From Bacillota bacterium (GTDB taxonomy: Bacteria; Bacillota; UBA4882; UBA8346): DNA of 64,000 bases. Under the pieces are notes generated by a model. That model was not told the origin of the DNA and ran no database searches. It worked only from the letters and a program-made list of their open reading frames with translations. Shown here in pieces: positions 44,056 through 52,932 of the stretch. Numbering within the stretch: the first letter of the stretch is position 1; each line of letters opens with the position of its first letter. The position numbers and the translations under genes were made by a program. The stretch is from assembly GCA_023415835.1 (NCBI GenBank), contig JAEZJK010000034.1:10378-74377 (forward strand). The letters run 5' to 3'.

Positions 44056-46514
44056 TGTTTGAACGATTTACGGAACGCGCCCGAAAAGTGGTCTACTTGG
44101 CACAACAAGAGGCCGCTAGATTGGGGCATAATGTGGTTGGCACTGAACACTTACTTTTAGGATTGGCCGTCGAGGGAGAAGGAGTAGCGGCCAAAGCTTT
44201 GGAAGTGATTGATATAAACCTTGATCGGATTCGGCAAGAGGTAGAAAAGATAATTGGAAGCGGAGAGCCGAATCCGTTTGGGGAAATTCCGTTTACTCCA
44301 AGGGCTAAACGAGTTTTGGAACTGGCAGTCGATGAAGGCCGACAGATGGGCCATAATTATGTTGGGACTGAACACATTCTTTTAGGCCTAATCCGTGAGG
44401 GAGAAGGAGTAGCGGCGCAGGTTTTAAAAAACTTAGGGGCCGATTTAGAAAAGGTACGTAAGCAAGTAATTACCCTTTTGGGGGGAGGGGCCAATGCCTT
44501 TTCGGAACAATCCAATCCTGGCAAAGGGACCAACCGGACCCAAACCCTGAATCAATTCGGGCGAGACCTTACCGACTTAGCGAAAATCGGCAAGCTCGAT
44601 CCGGTAATTGGACGTGAAAATGAGATTGAAAGGGTAATTCAGGTTTTGTCGCGCCGGACTAAAAATAACCCAGTCCTCATCGGTGAGCCTGGAGTAGGTA
44701 AAACTGCTATTGCCGAGGGTTTGGCTCAAAAGATTATTAATGGGGATGTACCCGAAACCTTGAGGAATAAACGGGTAGTAACGTTGGATCTCGGGGCGAT
44801 GGTGGCTGGTTCTAAATATCGGGGTGAATTTGAAGAACGGTTGAAAAAAGTGATGGAGGAGATCCGTAATTCCGGGGATGTAATTCTTTTCATAGATGAA
44901 TTGCATACGCTAATCGGCGCCGGGGCTGCTGAGGGCGCCATCGACGCTGCCAATATTCTAAAACCGGCCTTAGCCCGTGGCGAAATGCAGTGTATTGGCG
45001 CAACAACCCTTGATGAGTACCGAAAACATGTTGAAAAGGACGCCGCTTTGGAACGGAGGTTCCAGCCGATCACGGTTGGTGAACCGACTATCGAAGAGAC
45101 AACCCTGATCTTGAAAGGTTTGAGGGATCGTTATGAAGCGCACCATCGGGTGAAGATCACCGACGAAGCTATTGAAGCAGCCGTCCAGCTCTCCAATCGT
45201 TATATCACCGATCGGTTCCTGCCGGATAAGGCGATCGATTTGATTGATGAGGCGGCCTCGCGGGTAAGGCTCCGGACTACGATTACCCCTCCTGATTTAA
45301 AAGAATTGGAGACCCAGGTAAATAAATTGCAACAGGAAAAAGAAGCTGCAATCAAAAACGAAGAATTTGAAAAAGCGGCTAAATTGAGGGATGAAGAGCA
45401 AAAGATAAGGCAAAAGCTGGATGACTTAGGTAACGATTGGAAGAACGAAAGGGGCAAGTTAGAGCCGAATGTTGGCGAGGAAGAAATTGCTTATGTCGTT
45501 TCAAGTTGGACTGGGATTCCCGTTACCAAGCTGCAACAAGAAGAAACGGAGCGGTTGCTAAAGTTGGAGGAAGGGCTTCACCAAAGGGTTATTGGACAGA
45601 ATGAAGCGGTTGAAGCCGTATCACGCGCGGTGCGAAGGGCTAGGGCGGGGTTGAAGGACCCTAAACGGCCAATCGGTTCCTTTATCTTCTTGGGACCTAC
45701 CGGTGTTGGTAAAACCGAGCTGGCCAAAGCATTGGCGGAATCAATATTTGGCGATGAAAATGCCATGATCCGGATTGATATGTCCGAATATATGGAAAGG
45801 CATACTGTTTCACGGTTGGTAGGGGCGCCTCCCGGATATGTCGGTTATGACGAGGGTGGGCAATTGACTGAGCGGGTGCGGAGAAAGCCTTACGCCGTCG
45901 TTCTCTTGGACGAGATTGAAAAGGCGCACCCGGAAGTCTTCAATATCTTATTGCAGGTTTTGGAAGACGGAAGGTTGACTGATGCCCATGGCCGAACAGT
46001 TGATTTCAAGAATACGGTGGTGATTATGACTTCAAACGTAGGGGCTAATTTAATCGAGCGGTCTACCGGAATCGGATTTCAAGCTGGTACAGATGAAGAG
46101 TCCGATAACGATTATCAAAAGATGAAGAATAAGGTCCTTGAAGAGTTAAAACGGACTTTCCGTCCAGAGTTTTTAAACCGGATTGATGAGGTCATCGTAT
46201 TCCACGCCTTGAATCGCGAAGAGATTAAATCCATTGTAGACCTTATGGTAAAACCTGTGGCCCAACAGTTAATGGAGAGAGGAATCCAACTGGAACTATC
46301 CGATGAAGCCAAAGAACTGCTGGCCAAGGATGGTTTTGACCCGAGTTTTGGGGCGCGTCCGTTACGGCGTTCGGTGCAACGGTTCATTGAGAACCCGCTT
46401 TCTGAAGAGTTGTTAAAAGGGGTTTTTGAACCTGGAATAGCAATCAAGGCTTTAGTTAAGGATGGCCAGATCATTTTTGAACCGGTTGAAAAGAAGGAAA
46501 AATTAATCCGATAA
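44052..46514 (+). CDS. clpC: ATP-dependent unfoldase ClpC
   Basis: 820 residues. N-domain with two repeats (AARLGHNVVGTEHLLLGLAV and a second copy about 75 residues on) that bind phospho-arginine and adaptors. AAA1 Walker A GEPGVGKTAIAEGL (about 215), a middle domain with UVR-like EFEKAAKLRDEEQK, and AAA2 Walker A GPTGVGKTELAKAL (about 550) with GYVGYDEGGQLTERVRR pore region. It unfolds substrates for ClpP. Starts ATGATG inside the mcsB end (GGAGGTGAGGT upstream). Controlled by the CtsR operator at the head of the operon. Confidence 0.97.
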   Translation: MMFERFTERARKVVYLAQQEAARLGHNVVGTEHLLLGLAVEGEGVAAKALEVIDINLDRIRQEVEKIIGSGEPNPFGEIPFTPRAKRVLELAVDEGRQMGHNYVGTEHILLGLIREGEGVAAQVLKNLGADLEKVRKQVITLLGGGANAFSEQSNPGKGTNRTQTLNQFGRDLTDLAKIGKLDPVIGRENEIERVIQVLSRRTKNNPVLIGEPGVGKTAIAEGLAQKIINGDVPETLRNKRVVTLDLGAMVAGSKYRGEFEERLKKVMEEIRNSGDVILFIDELHTLIGAGAAEGAIDAANILKPALARGEMQCIGATTLDEYRKHVEKDAALERRFQPITVGEPTIEETTLILKGLRDRYEAHHRVKITDEAIEAAVQLSNRYITDRFLPDKAIDLIDEAASRVRLRTTITPPDLKELETQVNKLQQEKEAAIKNEEFEKAAKLRDEEQKIRQKLDDLGNDWKNERGKLEPNVGEEEIAYVVSSWTGIPVTKLQQEETERLLKLEEGLHQRVIGQNEAVEAVSRAVRRARAGLKDPKRPIGSFIFLGPTGVGKTELAKALAESIFGDENAMIRIDMSEYMERHTVSRLVGAPPGYVGYDEGGQLTERVRRKPYAVVLLDEIEKAHPEVFNILLQVLEDGRLTDAHGRTVDFKNTVVIMTSNVGANLIERSTGIGFQAGTDEESDNDYQKMKNKVLEELKRTFRPEFLNRIDEVIVFHALNREEIKSIVDLMVKPVAQQLMERGIQLELSDEAKELLAKDGFDPSFGARPLRRSVQRFIENPLSEELLKGVFEPGIAIKALVKDGQIIFEPVEKKEKLIR

Positions 46515-46608
46515 AGTTGGTTCTAACCTGGATTTATGGAATAAACGGATTACTGGGATCTAACACCATTTCTAAGGGATAATAATTGGAATTTGAGAAT
46601 TAGCCTAA

Positions 46609-46637
46609 AAGTGACGGTAAAACCGTCGCTTTTTTTA
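46609..46637 (+). terminator. Terminator of the ctsR operon
   Basis: AGTGACGGT pairs with ACCGTCGCT (one G.T pair) around AAA, followed by TTTTTTT. Confidence 0.88.
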
Positions 46638-46698
46638 TGGAATACCTCTATCGATACCTATAAGTGTTTATTCCAAGGTAAATATTTAGTTAAGAACC

Positions 46699-46727
46699 TT
46701 GCGTTTTATACTAATGGATGGTATACT
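46699..46727 (+). promoter_or_regulatory. Promoter of the hydrogenase operon
   Basis: TTGCGT (46699-46704), 17 bp, TATACT (46722-46727). The start would be near 46734, directly at the first Rex-like half-site, giving a leader of about 150 nt. Confidence 0.65.
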
Positions 46728-46734
46728 TAATTCA

Positions 46735-46752
46735 TTGTGAAAAAAGGGACAA
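46735..46752 (+). promoter_or_regulatory. Degenerate Rex-like site at the transcription start
   Basis: TTGTGAA-AAAA-GGGACAA: left half perfect, right half four of seven against TTGTGAA-N4-TTCACAA. Confidence 0.4.
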
Positions 46753-46782
46753 TCAAGCTAGAGCTTTTTTTAAAGCGTTAGA

Positions 46783-46800
46783 TTGTGCAAATTTTCACAA
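46783..46800 (+). promoter_or_regulatory. Rex operator 1
   Basis: TTGTGCA-AATT-TTCACAA, one mismatch to the Rex consensus TTGTGAA-N4-TTCACAA. It lies 34 bp upstream of the perfect site. Confidence 0.75.
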
Positions 46801-46816
46801 ATTTTTTTGAAATAAT

Positions 46817-46834
46817 TTGTGAAATAATTCACAA
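46817..46834 (+). promoter_or_regulatory. Rex operator 2 (perfect)
   Basis: TTGTGAA-ATAA-TTCACAA, a perfect match to the redox repressor consensus, extended to ATTTGTGAA / TTCACAAAT. Rex leaves DNA when NADH is high, so hydrogenase would be induced by reducing conditions. No rex gene is in the window. Confidence 0.88.
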
Positions 46835-46884
46835 ATGTTAATTTTTAGTTAAAAATGTTGTTGAGTTGATAAGGAGGCAAAGCA

Positions 46885-47415
46885 ATGGCAAAATCAGCTT
46901 TACTGGAAAAAGAGTTATCAAGCAATTCTTCGTGCCGGAGTTTTGAAAAGGTTAATGAGGTAATTGAAAGGCACGGAAAGGCCCAAGCGGCCTTGATCCC
47001 AATTTTACAGGAAGTCCAGGGCGAATACAGGTACTTACCCGAAGAAATATTGACTTACGTGGCAACTGCTTTAAATTTGTCCCCGGCTACGGTTTATGGA
47101 GTTGCCACGTTTTACGCTCAGTTTTCTTTAGAACCGAAAGGTAAATATGTGATTAAAGTGTGTGACGGTACCGCTTGCCATGTCCGTGGTTCCAATCCGG
47201 TTAGGGATGAGATTCGGAAACGGGTAGGACTAAAGGGGGAGAAGCGGACCACCTCTGATCTACGGTTTACGGTTGAGACTGTTTCATGTTTAGGCGCATG
47301 CGGACTAGCCCCGGTAGTGATGATTAATGATCAGATCTATGGGCAAATGACTCCGGAGGCGATTAATATCATTATCGATCAAATACTGGCGGAAGAAGGT
47401 GAATCTGGTGATTGA
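46885..47415 (+). CDS. hydC: [FeFe]-hydrogenase subunit C, NuoE-like 2Fe-2S protein
   Basis: 176 residues. Helical N-terminal domain (30-85) and a thioredoxin-like 2Fe-2S domain with ligands in VCDGTACHVRG and VSCLGACGLAPVV. It hands electrons to or from the NuoF-like subunit in electron-bifurcating, NAD-dependent hydrogenases (HydABC type, as in Thermotoga). ATG at 46885 follows AAGGAGGCAAAGCA. First gene of hydCBA. Confidence 0.93.
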   Translation: MAKSALLEKELSSNSSCRSFEKVNEVIERHGKAQAALIPILQEVQGEYRYLPEEILTYVATALNLSPATVYGVATFYAQFSLEPKGKYVIKVCDGTACHVRGSNPVRDEIRKRVGLKGEKRTTSDLRFTVETVSCLGACGLAPVVMINDQIYGQMTPEAINIIIDQILAEEGESGD

Positions 47416-49291
47416 TTCCGGAATTAAATTGGAAGAAATGCGCCAGCAATGGCGTCAAGCATATCAAAAAGAACAAAAACGCATTTTAGTTTGTGCCGGG
47501 ACCGGATGTGTCGCTAATGGATCCCTAAAAATTTACGAAGCCTTAACCAAGGAACTTATAGCCCGTGGAGTATATATTTCAGTTGAATTGCTGATTGAGG
47601 AAGGCGCAAACGGAACTACCGTTGTCAAAAGCGGTTGTCACGGTTTTTGCGAAATGGGGCCGTTGATTCGCTTAGAGCCTTCGGGGGTTCTTTATACTAA
47701 GGTTCAAACGGAAGATGTCCCGGAAATAGTATCCGCCTTATTGGAGGGGAAAGGCCCTGTCAAAAGGCTACTTTACAGGCACCCGGTAACTGGCGATAGT
47801 TTCGAACGGGAGCATAGTATTCCTTTCTATAATAAACAGCAACGTAATGCTTTGGAAAATTGCGGGTCGATCGACCCTGCTGAGATTCGGGAGTATATAG
47901 CTAAAAATGGGTATAACGCATTAAACAGAGCACTTGCCATGATCCCGGAAGAAGTATGCAGAGAAGTTTTGGATTCCGGGCTTCGCGGGCGGGGCGGCGG
48001 TGGTTTCCCCACCGGAAAGAAATGGGAGTTAACCCGAGTCTCCAAAGGAGAGAAGAAATATGTAGTTTGTAACGGCGATGAGGGCGACCCGGGAGCCTTT
48101 ATGGATCGGAGCGTAATGGAAGGCGATCCTTACAAAGTGCTCGAGGGGATGGCGATTGCCGGATATGCTATCGGTTCCGATGAGGGATATATTTACGTAC
48201 GGGCAGAGTATCCGTTAGCTGTGGAAAGGCTGAGGCAGGCGATTAAAACGGCTGAAGAGTATGGGCTGCTCGGCAAAAACATCTTGGGCACCGGCTTCAA
48301 TTTTAAAATCAAAATTAAAGAAGGGGCGGGAGCTTTCGTTTGTGGTGAGGAGACTGCATTGATGGCTTCCATTGAAGGGCAGCGAGGAATGCCCCGGCCG
48401 AAACCGCCGTTTCCCGCTCAAGCCGGCCTTTGGGGTAAGCCAACTTTAATCAATAATGTCGAAACATTCGCTAATATCACCAAGATAATTGAAAACGGCG
48501 CCGGCTGGTTTAAGAAGGTCGGAACCCCTAAAAGTCCCGGGACCAAGACATTTGCCCTTACCGGACAGGTTGCCAATACAGGCCTGATTGAAGTGCCGAT
48601 GGGTACCACTCTCCGGGAGATTGTATTTGAAATCGGCGGTGGAGTCCGGGGTGGTAAAGAGTTTAAAGCAGTACAGATCGGCGGCCCTTCGGGTGGTTGT
48701 TTGACCAAGGACCACCTTGATCTCCCGCTTGATTTTGATTCATTGTTATCCGTAGGGGCGATGGTCGGCTCCGGTGGTTTGGTGGTAATGGATGAAAGCA
48801 CTTGTATGGTGGAAGTGGCGCGTTACTTTATGAACTTTACGCAGAATGAGTCCTGTGGGAAATGCGTCCCTTGCCGTGAAGGTACCAAGAGGTTGCTGGA
48901 AATTTTGCAACGGGCGGTGGATGGACAAGGTAAACCGGAGGATGTCGAAATATTAGAAGACTTGGCTATGGCGATTAAGGATGGTTCCCTTTGTGGCCTC
49001 GGCAAGACTGCACCTAACCCGGTGCTGACAATGTTGAAATATTATAAGGAAGAATATTTAGCCCATATTATCTATAAACGTTGTCCGGCCGGTGTTTGTA
49101 AGGGACTGGCCAAGTATGCCATTGATCCGGAAAAATGCAAAGGGTGTACTAAATGTAGCCGGGTTTGCCCGGTAGGGGCTATATCCGGAAAAGTAAAAGA
49201 ACCTTTTATAATCGATCAGGATAAATGTATCAAATGCGGCGCTTGTATAACGGCTTGCCCGTTTCAAGCTATTAAGGAGGGATCGAGATGA
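47408..49291 (+). CDS. hydB: [FeFe]-hydrogenase subunit B, NuoF-like NADH/FMN subunit
   Basis: 627 residues. N-terminal thioredoxin-like 2Fe-2S domain with CAGTGC and SGCHGFCEMGP (about 25-100), FMN/NADH domain GLRGRGGGGFPTGKKW (about 195), SLBB segment, 4Fe-4S site SCGKCVPCREG with LCGLG, and a C-terminal double 4Fe-4S ferredoxin (CKGCTKCSRVCPVG and CIKCGACITACPF). This is the oxidoreductase that uses NADH and ferredoxin together. Start GTG at 47408 with AAGGTGA upstream, overlapping the hydC end; GTG at 47399 is an alternative. Confidence 0.93.
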   Translation: MIDSGIKLEEMRQQWRQAYQKEQKRILVCAGTGCVANGSLKIYEALTKELIARGVYISVELLIEEGANGTTVVKSGCHGFCEMGPLIRLEPSGVLYTKVQTEDVPEIVSALLEGKGPVKRLLYRHPVTGDSFEREHSIPFYNKQQRNALENCGSIDPAEIREYIAKNGYNALNRALAMIPEEVCREVLDSGLRGRGGGGFPTGKKWELTRVSKGEKKYVVCNGDEGDPGAFMDRSVMEGDPYKVLEGMAIAGYAIGSDEGYIYVRAEYPLAVERLRQAIKTAEEYGLLGKNILGTGFNFKIKIKEGAGAFVCGEETALMASIEGQRGMPRPKPPFPAQAGLWGKPTLINNVETFANITKIIENGAGWFKKVGTPKSPGTKTFALTGQVANTGLIEVPMGTTLREIVFEIGGGVRGGKEFKAVQIGGPSGGCLTKDHLDLPLDFDSLLSVGAMVGSGGLVVMDESTCMVEVARYFMNFTQNESCGKCVPCREGTKRLLEILQRAVDGQGKPEDVEILEDLAMAIKDGSLCGLGKTAPNPVLTMLKYYKEEYLAHIIYKRCPAGVCKGLAKYAIDPEKCKGCTKCSRVCPVGAISGKVKEPFIIDQDKCIKCGACITACPFQAIKEGSR

Positions 49292-51318
49292 GCGCTAATA
49301 ACTTGATTTATATTGACAATCAAGCAGTTGAAATTATTGGTGAAAAAAATTTGCTACAATTAATCAGAAAAACCGGAATTGATCTCCCGACCTTTTGTTA
49401 TCATTCAGAACTTAGCGTTTATGGTGCTTGCCGGATGTGCGTCGTTGAGATTGAGGGGCAGGGAATTGTGGCCTCATGTTCGACCCCTCCTCAACCGGGA
49501 AGCAGGGTTTTGACGAATAGCCCAAGGGTGCAACGGGTACGCAGGACGGTTTTGGAACTTTTGTTGGCCAACCATGAACGGGATTGCACTACTTGTGAAA
49601 AAAACGGCCACTGTAAGTTACAAGAGCTTGCTAATCGTTTTGGGATTCGCAAGGTCCGTTTTGGAGAACGCGATTTGAAATTACCAATCGATAATTCCGG
49701 GAGTTCGATTGTGCGGGATCCTAATAAATGTATTCTTTGCGGCGATTGTGTCCGGATGTGTTCCGAGGTTCAGGGAATCGGTATTTTAGACTTCAGTAAC
49801 CGGGGTTCCCAGGTGAGGGTCTCACCGGCCTTTAATAAGAATATGGCTGAAGTTGATTGTGTCAGTTGCGGCCAGTGTACCGCGGTTTGCCCGACCGGGG
49901 CGTTAGTAGTGAAAAAAGAAACCGATAAGGCCTGGGCGGCGTTGCATAATCGAGACTTACTAGTAGTTGCTCAGGTAGCCCCGGCGGTCCGGGTTGCCTT
50001 AGGCGAGGAGTTCGGGATTCCAGCCGGAGAGATCGTCACTGGGAAAGTAGTGTCGGCATTGAAGCGGTTGGGTTTCGACAAGGTATTTGATACTTGCTTG
50101 GCTGCAGATTTGACCGTAATCGAGGAAACCCAAGAGTTCTTAGAGCGTTTGGAGAGAAATGAACGTTTGCCCCAATTCACCTCTTGTTGTCCGGCGTGGG
50201 TCAAATATGCTGAATATAATGAACCAAATTTCCTTAGTCAACTCTCGTCCTGCCGGTCGCCACAACAAATGTTTGGGTCGCTGGTTAAAAAACATTGGGC
50301 CAAATCCTTTGATAAAAAGCCCCGGGAGATATTCGTAATTTCGATTATGCCTTGTACTGGGAAAAAGTTTGAGGCTGCCCGGCCCGAGTTTTCCGAGAAT
50401 AAGGTCAGAGATGTGGATTTAGTATTGACCACCCAGGAAGTGGCCCAGATGATCCGGGAGTCCGGTTTGGACTTTGCGAATTTGGACGCTGAATCTTTTG
50501 ATATGCCGCTCGGTTTTACCACCGGGGCCGGGGTAATCTTCGGCGCCAGCGGAGGAGTGGCCGAAGCTACCTTGCGCAACGCATATGAGAGGGTAAGTGG
50601 AGAAACTTTAGAGCAGGTAAATTTTGAGGCGGTTAGGGGTTTTAGAGGTTTAAAAGAGACATCAGTAAAAATAAATGACCGCGAGATCAAAGTCGCAGTA
50701 GTCCATGGCCTAGGCAATGTCCAAAAGTTAATCCGGAAAATTAAAGAAGGCAAGGCTGAGTATGATCTGATTGAGGTGATGGCTTGTCCCGGAGGTTGTA
50801 TCGGTGGCGCCGGTCAACCAATAGCGGCTACCGAGATTAAACAGGCCAGGGGACGCGCAATTTATAAGGCTGATAAATTGTCGCAGCTCCGTAAATCACA
50901 GGATAATCCGATTGTAGCACGGCTCTACCAAAATTGGTTAGAGAAACCCGGTAGTGATCAGGCTCATCATAGTTTGCATACCAAGTACCGGACCAGAGCC
51001 AAAATCAGCGGGGAGGACATTGAATTATTAAATAGTGGGGAAGAAGACAAAGTCGATATTGCGGTCTGTGTAGGCGCTTGTTGTTATCAAAAGGGTTCCT
51101 ATGATACCTTGCAGGAGTTTATGAAGCAGGCGGATCAATTAAACTTAAGCGAACAGGTTAATCTACACGCCACTTTTTGCATGGAAGGGTGTCAGCACAG
51201 TCCGTCAGTTAAAATTGATGGGGAGATTTTTGAGGAAGTGAACCCCGATAAAGTAGAATCAATCTTTAAGTCCAGGGTTTTAAGCCGTGTCAAACGGGGG
51301 AACTTGAGAGTCGTATAA
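49288..51318 (+). CDS. hydA: [FeFe]-hydrogenase catalytic subunit A
   Basis: 676 residues. In order: 2Fe-2S domain (CYHSELSVYGACRMC), His-Cys cluster (HERDCTTCEKNGHC), 4Fe-4S pair (CILCGDCVRMC, CVSCGQCTAVCP), and the H-cluster motifs FTSCCPAWVKY, IMPCTGKKFEA and MACPGGCIGGAGQP. A C-terminal thioredoxin-like 2Fe-2S domain (CVGACCYQKG, CMEGCQHSP) is present, as in Thermotoga HydA. It produces H2 from NADH plus reduced ferredoxin or the reverse. The start overlaps the hydB stop (ATGA). Maturation genes hydEFG are not in the window. Confidence 0.97.
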   Translation: MSANNLIYIDNQAVEIIGEKNLLQLIRKTGIDLPTFCYHSELSVYGACRMCVVEIEGQGIVASCSTPPQPGSRVLTNSPRVQRVRRTVLELLLANHERDCTTCEKNGHCKLQELANRFGIRKVRFGERDLKLPIDNSGSSIVRDPNKCILCGDCVRMCSEVQGIGILDFSNRGSQVRVSPAFNKNMAEVDCVSCGQCTAVCPTGALVVKKETDKAWAALHNRDLLVVAQVAPAVRVALGEEFGIPAGEIVTGKVVSALKRLGFDKVFDTCLAADLTVIEETQEFLERLERNERLPQFTSCCPAWVKYAEYNEPNFLSQLSSCRSPQQMFGSLVKKHWAKSFDKKPREIFVISIMPCTGKKFEAARPEFSENKVRDVDLVLTTQEVAQMIRESGLDFANLDAESFDMPLGFTTGAGVIFGASGGVAEATLRNAYERVSGETLEQVNFEAVRGFRGLKETSVKINDREIKVAVVHGLGNVQKLIRKIKEGKAEYDLIEVMACPGGCIGGAGQPIAATEIKQARGRAIYKADKLSQLRKSQDNPIVARLYQNWLEKPGSDQAHHSLHTKYRTRAKISGEDIELLNSGEEDKVDIAVCVGACCYQKGSYDTLQEFMKQADQLNLSEQVNLHATFCMEGCQHSPSVKIDGEIFEEVNPDKVESIFKSRVLSRVKRGNLRVV

Positions 51319-51360
51319 AAAAATCAGGTCGGCCAACAATTTGGCCGACCTGATTTTTTT
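51317..51360. terminator. Strong bidirectional terminator after hydA
   Basis: A perfect 16-bp stem AAATCAGGTCGGCCAA / TTGGCCGACCTGATTT, loop CAAT, A-run left and T-run right. It serves hydA and, across the palindromic element, the convergent membrane-protein gene. Confidence 0.95.
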
Positions 51361-51361
51361 A

Positions 51362-51460
51362 TACCAAGTTGCATTCAAAGTGCAACTATAGAATGTGTTC
51401 TCTTCGCAACATTACTGCGTTCCACACAAAAGTTGCACTATAATTGAATGCAACTTGGTA
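51362..51460. repeat. 99-bp palindromic MITE-like element, family A, copy 2
   Basis: 95 of 99 bases identical to 16292-16390 with the same 17-bp terminal inverted repeats. The first bases touch the T-run of the hydA terminator, so insertion next to a terminator is likely. The central hairpin has lost two pairs compared with copy 1 (CGCAAC-ATT-ACTGCG). Confidence 0.88.
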
Positions 51461-51477
51461 TTAGATTAAACCGGAGG

Positions 51478-52077
51478 TTAATGTGGATTTGAACCGGAAA
51501 TCTGGAAATATCCATTGTCGGAATATTCCTGATAAGCAACAGCCATACAGATGACTGAGAATGGTATGGTTAAAACGGCCCCAATACCGAAGGCCAACGC
51601 TCCAATAGCTGATAAGATTGAGGCTATTAGGCCATAAATCCAAATAATTAGCGGGTCGGTTTTAAAGTAGGCAAATCCCTCTTTGAGAGCTTGAAGCGGA
51701 GTATAACCCTTCTCGATGATTAAAATAATCGTAATCGATGCAATTACTAGAATAAACGGGTTTAGGACTATACCTAAAAAAACTCCGATTACCGGTATAT
51801 TCCCAGCAATTAATGAGCTTATTATAAAAGCCAGACCGACAAGCATTGTGGGTAGAAATTTGTCAAAATGAGAAAAGATCTCATTGAACTCCGTTGGTTT
51901 ATTCCTAAGTAATTTCAAGATTAACATTATCAACCCGCCAAAGAGTGGTCCGGCTAAAACCCCCAGACTGATCACGGAAAGAAGTGATGCAACCAAGCTG
52001 GTTAAAAAGATAATCCCAAAATTATCCCGGCTCAGATATAAATCAATGCTTTTTTGAAGGTTTTTTTCGATATTCAT
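51478..52077 (-). CDS. Hypothetical multi-spanning membrane protein
   Basis: 199 residues with about five hydrophobic segments (ASLLSVISLGVLAGPLFGGL, SLIAGNIPVIGVFLGIVL and LIASILSAIGALAFGIGAVL among them). The arrangement, with repeats of glycine-rich helices and a basic KEGFAYFKTDP loop, resembles DUF4013/DUF975-like integral membrane proteins, but I cannot place it firmly. ATG at 52077 has GGGAGGACTCC upstream; the frame opens at 52113. Its 3' end runs into the palindromic element and the shared terminator. Confidence 0.65.
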   Translation of the reverse strand: MNIEKNLQKSIDLYLSRDNFGIIFLTSLVASLLSVISLGVLAGPLFGGLIMLILKLLRNKPTEFNEIFSHFDKFLPTMLVGLAFIISSLIAGNIPVIGVFLGIVLNPFILVIASITIILIIEKGYTPLQALKEGFAYFKTDPLIIWIYGLIASILSAIGALAFGIGAVLTIPFSVICMAVAYQEYSDNGYFQISGSNPH

Positions 52078-52472
52078 CGGAGTCCTCCCTATTATAATTT
52101 TTAAAAAGTCCACATTAAGTACTATTAGAACTGAATCGATTTTATTACAGTCTTCTTCCGCCTAGAGACACCGTCATCTGATTTTCTCAAATTCCTGCGG
52201 GTAAGCTTTGTGTGAATGTTTAATCATTTTTGGTAGCCGTTTTTCCCTGTATCGTTTTTTACTCTTCTTGCCCTAAACCTATCATATTTTGAATAATTAA
52301 CTATAATTGTCAATTAAATTCAAACATGATTAAAAAAGCAAAATGTAATTAAAATATTTACAAAAATATCTAAATTAATCATAAAATATACCGATTATTA
52401 CATAAGGGGATGGATATTTCATAAGTAATCGAAATAAGGATCAGAATCAATATTCCTACTATAACTGCATAG

Positions 52473-52562
52473 TATAAGATAACAAGGGACGGAGAAGGGG
52501 AAATTGCCGTTGTGAGGGTGGTGGAAGCCCGTGATTTGGCTCAGCCAAAGCGATTAAAGTAA
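52473..52562 (+). pseudogene. Coding-like gene fragment
   Basis: A frame without start codon reads YKITRDGEGEIAVVRVVEAR and ends QPKRLK then TAA. Composition is protein-like and GC-richer than its surroundings. It may be the 3' end of a lost gene; family unknown. An RNA role for this segment cannot be excluded. Confidence 0.3.
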
Positions 52563-52759
52563 TCAGGGATAAATAGGATTATTCTCTGGGACAATTTACA
52601 ATTTTTTGGTAAGAATGAAATTGTGGTTACATTATCCAAAATTACATTATATTTGGAAATGTATAACTGGAAAATAAATTCAACATAATATTTTTCATTT
52701 TAATTATAAAGTGTTTATCAAAAACATTCGATATATATAATATATTTCAAGTTTATAGT

Positions 52760-52897
52760 TAATTGATACTAAAAGGTTACCTTTCTAATTGTTGAAAAAG
52801 ATTAACCCCAAAAGGGTCAATTATCACAACTAATAAAAGGAGAGGTGATGTAAGGGTATCTTAAATTAAGATATCTTGCCATTACCTCTTTTTTATT
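52760..52897 (+). promoter_or_regulatory. Candidate regulatory leader with intrinsic terminator before the DUF2294 gene
   Basis: Upstream pairings include GGTTA/TAACC, AATTG/CAATT and CCC-CAAAA-GGG within 52770-52825, then a long stem (about 52841-52889; AGAGGTGATG with CATTACCTCT, and GTATCTT with AAGATAT) followed by TTTTTTATTT. The terminator precedes, rather than follows, a gene. The ribosome-site-like AGGAGAGGTG followed by ATGTAA lies in the stem's left arm. This is the arrangement of an attenuator or riboswitch, but it matches no class I know. Confidence 0.5.
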
Positions 52898-52932
52898 TGA
52901 AATAATTTGAACAACTTTAAAAAGGACACGAT

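Larger units (their letters stand above)
52078..52932. other. Long AT-rich intergenic region with a structured leader
   Basis: 855 bp between divergent genes. The part 52260-52470 shows nothing. 52473-52562 is a coding-like fragment, and 52760-52895 a leader ending in a terminator hairpin; both are listed separately. Confidence 0.5.

Noticed and set aside
45578..46474. Long minus-strand frames inside clpC
   Set aside because: Codon-bias shadows opposite a highly conserved ATPase gene.
46765..46834. Catabolite control (cre) or Fnr-type site at the hydrogenase promoter
   Set aside because: The symmetric TTGTGAA-N4-TTCACAA matches Rex much better; AAAGCG nearby lacks the second cre half.
50238..50753. 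171-codon minus-strand frame inside hydA
   Set aside because: Antisense to the H-cluster domain; serine- and lysine-rich translation typical of a shadow frame.
52480..52600. FMN or cobalamin riboswitch suggested by GAAGCCCGTGA and AAGGGGAAA
   Set aside because: The remaining conserved blocks of either class are absent, and the stretch reads better as a coding fragment.
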